Origin: Argopecten irradians | Lineage: Eukaryota; Mollusca; Bivalvia; Pectinida; Pectinidae | Direction: 5' to 3' | Assembly (NCBI RefSeq): GCF_041381155.1 | Contig: NC_091142.1 | Span: forward strand, 35,265,604 to 35,329,603 | DNA length: 64,000 nucleotides | Shown here: positions 61,428-64,000 of the stretch, one piece after another | Layout of the letters: the number at the start of each line of letters is the position of its first letter | How positions within the stretch are numbered: the stretch's first letter is position 1 | The notes under the pieces: generated by a model | Databases searched by the model: none | Seen by the model: only the letters and a program-made list of their open reading frames with translations | What the model was told of the DNA's origin: nothing | Made by a program: the position numbers and the translations under genes

Positions 61428-62524
61428 GTTAAGTTTATATAAAGTAAGCATCATGACTAATATTACTGTTGAGTTGGTAAATTGTAGAAACAATCGGCAG
61501 GGTTCGGAACATATTTCTGCTGCTCAAATAACAGTGCCATTGTATTAACCATATGTCTATAGCAAGTACCACCGGCGATTGTATATTACATGTATATCAC
61601 ACAAAAATATCATATTTGGATATGTTACATTTGACACTAAAGTTTCTAATCGATGCTTAACTGTCATTGAAGCATACAATCTGCATTTTCCCATAAATAG
61701 AGTGATCTATTTTTCCTCAAATTTCATTTTGTCATAAGTTTTACAACCACCAAAAGAGTGATTTTTTGTAAATTCAAATACAGTCAAATAAATACTTTTA
61801 TTAACTGCTATAGATACCAGTACACATAATGGCATGGTTATTTCGTGCTAGCTGTTATGTCAAGTTTGTCAAATTGTACAAGTTACACAACACTTTACCA
61901 GTCAGCAGTGAAACCTAACGTTAGGTATGAAACATGCGCACTTTTGAAACGGTTCTGACACGGCCTTGTAAAGCTCGAGTATACACACACTGGCTTTCTA
62001 TCTTCAAGACTATAGCCACAATAATGCAGAAGTAATTACATGCTTAGCAATAAAAATGAGGCGATGAACAATATATCATCTATAAGGTTCGCTTCTATTT
62101 CGTCCCCTCATCATTGGTGTCTGTACGATGAAATGCGTTTGTAGACATTCATTGCAATATAGAGTTATCTCACTTTTCTTACAAAACCTTTACTTACACA
62201 TGATGAAATCGTCACGCATAACTTTAAAGATAAACCCTGAAATGAAGAAATTCAAAGGGTAAAATTTTCTGTTTAGAAACATATATCAATACACCTATGT
62301 AAGTTGTAAAATTGTATGATTAAACCAACCAGCAGGTTTCCACAAGGTCTTCGTAAGGATGTCTAAGATCGATAAAATCTAATCTGATTATATCTTTTTG
62401 TAAATACTTTATAGCATCATAATAAGTCCCCTTTCTTTATCTACATTAGTGTTCGTCATGTTGGCTACTATTCACTTTAGGTAACATTTTACCATCCGCG
62501 AATATTTAAATATTAATGATCATA
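61428..62524. other. AT-rich spacer
   Basis: No gene was seen. It contains the diverged copy of the 59.1-kb block at 62069-62200. Confidence 0.5.
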
Positions 62525-63168
62525 CAGGGTGTCCCAATAGACATGTCCCGAGTTTGTCGCTCTATAAAAATGTTTTGGTAGACGGAGGAATTTGATCTAT
62601 TTACCATGAGAAATATAGTGATCTGTTCTGTACAACGATACATAACAACCTGGACAAATATCTTTTTGTTAATACTTATATTGAAAATCGAGAGAAAATC
62701 ATATTTCGCTGATTTCGCGATTTGTTCAGAAAATCAATAACTTTCAGTTAAAGAAAGGGCGCGAGATGTCCACCCTTCTTTTCGATGACATGATGAATTG
62801 TGTCCCTGAAATTCCTCACCACCTCACAATTCTGTAAATCTGCTTTCTTGAGATGGACAGCATACCTGGGTACATTTTTATATACTTCCATTTACTAAAG
62901 TAGGGGATTTTCCGGTCGCATTGTAGATTTTAATATCTTCATCCTGAATCTTCATGGTGCTAGAAGTCATCAAAATGTGACATCATCATTTCATCATTTC
63001 AATTATGACGTCATTAGACATAATGATAATGTAATCTGTACATTTGTATACAATTAAGTTAAATGTGGATTCTCCTGCTTTCCAAATCATTTTGAATTTT
63101 CAAGAAAAGTTTAGTATTGCAAAGTTTATTACCAGTCAAAGTCGGGACATGTTTTTTGGAATACCCTG
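62525..63168. mobile_element. Tc1/mariner-type MITE, 644 bp
   Basis: CAGGGTGTCCCAATAGACAT at the left is mirrored by ATGTTTTTTGGAATACCCTG at the right, with CATGTCCCGA shared just inside. TA flanks both sides (62523-62524, 63169-63170). TA targets and CAGGGTGT ends are typical of Tc1/mariner relatives. No transposase frame is present. Confidence 0.8.
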
Positions 63169-63224
63169 TAGTATTTCCACGTGCGCCTTTTAGACAGTAA
63201 TTAAGACGATAATTTTAGTTTGTA

Positions 63225-64000
63225 CAGAGTGTTTCATAAATTGTGTTACACTTTTAAAGTTAAATACTATTTTCATTTTTAGTAGATTATTCTGAAATTT
63301 GGACATCATAATGCTAGTACTTGAAATTCTTATATTAATTTAAATATAAATTACTACAATGTTCATTGTTGCCATAGCAACGGTTTTTATGGAGCTTAAC
63401 ATTTTCACAAAATGTGTTCTAGGTGGCGTCCTTTCTGCTTCATTACAGTCGCAACCCTTTTCTTGAAGTTCGTAAGAACTGCAGCACACATGTCTCTCGG
63501 AATGTTGTTGATTTCTCTTTTGATTGCTATTTTGTGTTCATCAGTAATTGTTGGCCTAGGTGAATACACTCTATCCTTCACGTAGCCCCACAGAAAGAAG
63601 TCCAGAGAACTAAGGTCTGGGGAATGAGGTGGCCATACAAACTGTGTCATGTAAGAAATATACCGATCCGTGAAATGTTGTTCGAGCCACTCGATGACAC
63701 AGCGAGCTGTATGTGGTGTTGCACTATCCTGTTGGAACCACACTGAATTGATATCTCTCACTTTTCGTTTCAAAGCAGGTGGAAATTTGGACTTAAATAG
63801 CCTCAGATGGCGTTTTGAATTAACAGAGGCAGTATTGCTGTCAACACAGAAATATGGACCGATAATTAACGAGGAGTTGTTTATTTACCACATTTGATAA
63901 AGTGAAATGAGCTTCGTCTGAAAACCAAACATTACCAAAAAATTCATCTGGCTGCCGAGAGATCAAGTTTGCAAATTCAAGTCTATTATCAATATCTGAT
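63225..64000 (-). mobile_element. Mariner-like transposon, cut by the window end
   Basis: A TA at 63223-63224 is followed by CAGAGTGTTTCATAAATTGT, which matches the usual form of mariner-like terminal repeats (CAGGGTGTTTCAAAAATT type). The transposase runs on the minus strand inside it, and its end at 63405 is close to this terminus. The other terminus is outside the window. Confidence 0.8.
63405..64000 (-). pseudogene. Mariner-like (DDE) transposase, damaged
   Basis: 63773-63405 encodes the C-terminal catalytic part: WFQQDSATPHTAR, then WPPHSPDLSSLDFFLWGYVK, a hallmark of mariner/Tc1-related transposases, ending HLEHIL. Upstream, at about 63999-63850, another frame gives DEFFGNVWFSDEAHFTLSN and VNKQ, the preceding conserved block. 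Between VNKQ and the QQD block, far fewer residues are present than the family normally has there, including the usual GPYFF region, and the two parts are in different frames with stops between. The gene therefore has an internal deletion and a frameshift and cannot make an active enzyme. The N-terminal DNA-binding part lies beyond the window. Confidence 0.85.

Overview
The window looks like nuclear DNA of a marine invertebrate, most likely a lophotrochozoan and probably a bivalve mollusc. This is inferred from AT-rich, intron-bearing genes, an immune receptor that joins a DZIP3-type HEPN domain to a NACHT module, tandem genes for acidic secreted proteins, and abundant short inverted-repeat transposons and minisatellites. 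No species can be named from the sequence alone.

Layout. 1-2.35 kb is a cluster of one dispersed repeat family. 2.35-8.47 kb shows no convincing exons. 8.48-14.78 kb (+) holds a five-exon gene of 1112 codons with HEPN, CARD, NACHT and LRR domains, an NLR-like cytosolic sensor; its third intron carries a 1.2-kb foldback element and a 55-bp tandem array that repeats the next acceptor site. 16.5-17.4 and 18.4-18.7 kb are minisatellites. 19.3-20.1 kb (-) is an uninterrupted ApaH-like phosphatase gene. 20.4-23.8 kb has foldbacks and AT-rich sequence.

On the minus strand between 24.3 and 46.5 kb lie three related genes (A, 24.3-28.9; B, 37.1-39.4; C, 45.0-46.5). I could join their exons in frame with matching intron phases. 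Each encodes a signal peptide, a short hydrophobic-basic segment and an acidic, disordered tail. They look like a tandem family of secreted proteins that I do not recognise. Between A and B sits a young LTR-element array (three LTRs, two internal regions with a Gag-like zinc-knuckle/coiled-coil frame), 31.85-35.85 kb.

47.2-53.2 kb is mostly featureless. 55.3-58.6 kb (+) encodes a 542-residue single-pass membrane protein with a long charged cytoplasmic tail; a possible promoter and noncoding first exon lie near 53.6 kb. 59-64 kb is repeat-rich, with a full copy of the dispersed repeat, a Tc1/mariner-type MITE, and a mariner-like transposon with a damaged transposase that runs off the window.

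The genes do not form a pathway. The three secreted paralogs are the only functionally linked group; the NLR-like gene is the clearest immune gene. All functional statements come from motifs seen by eye and from family knowledge; no database search was run.
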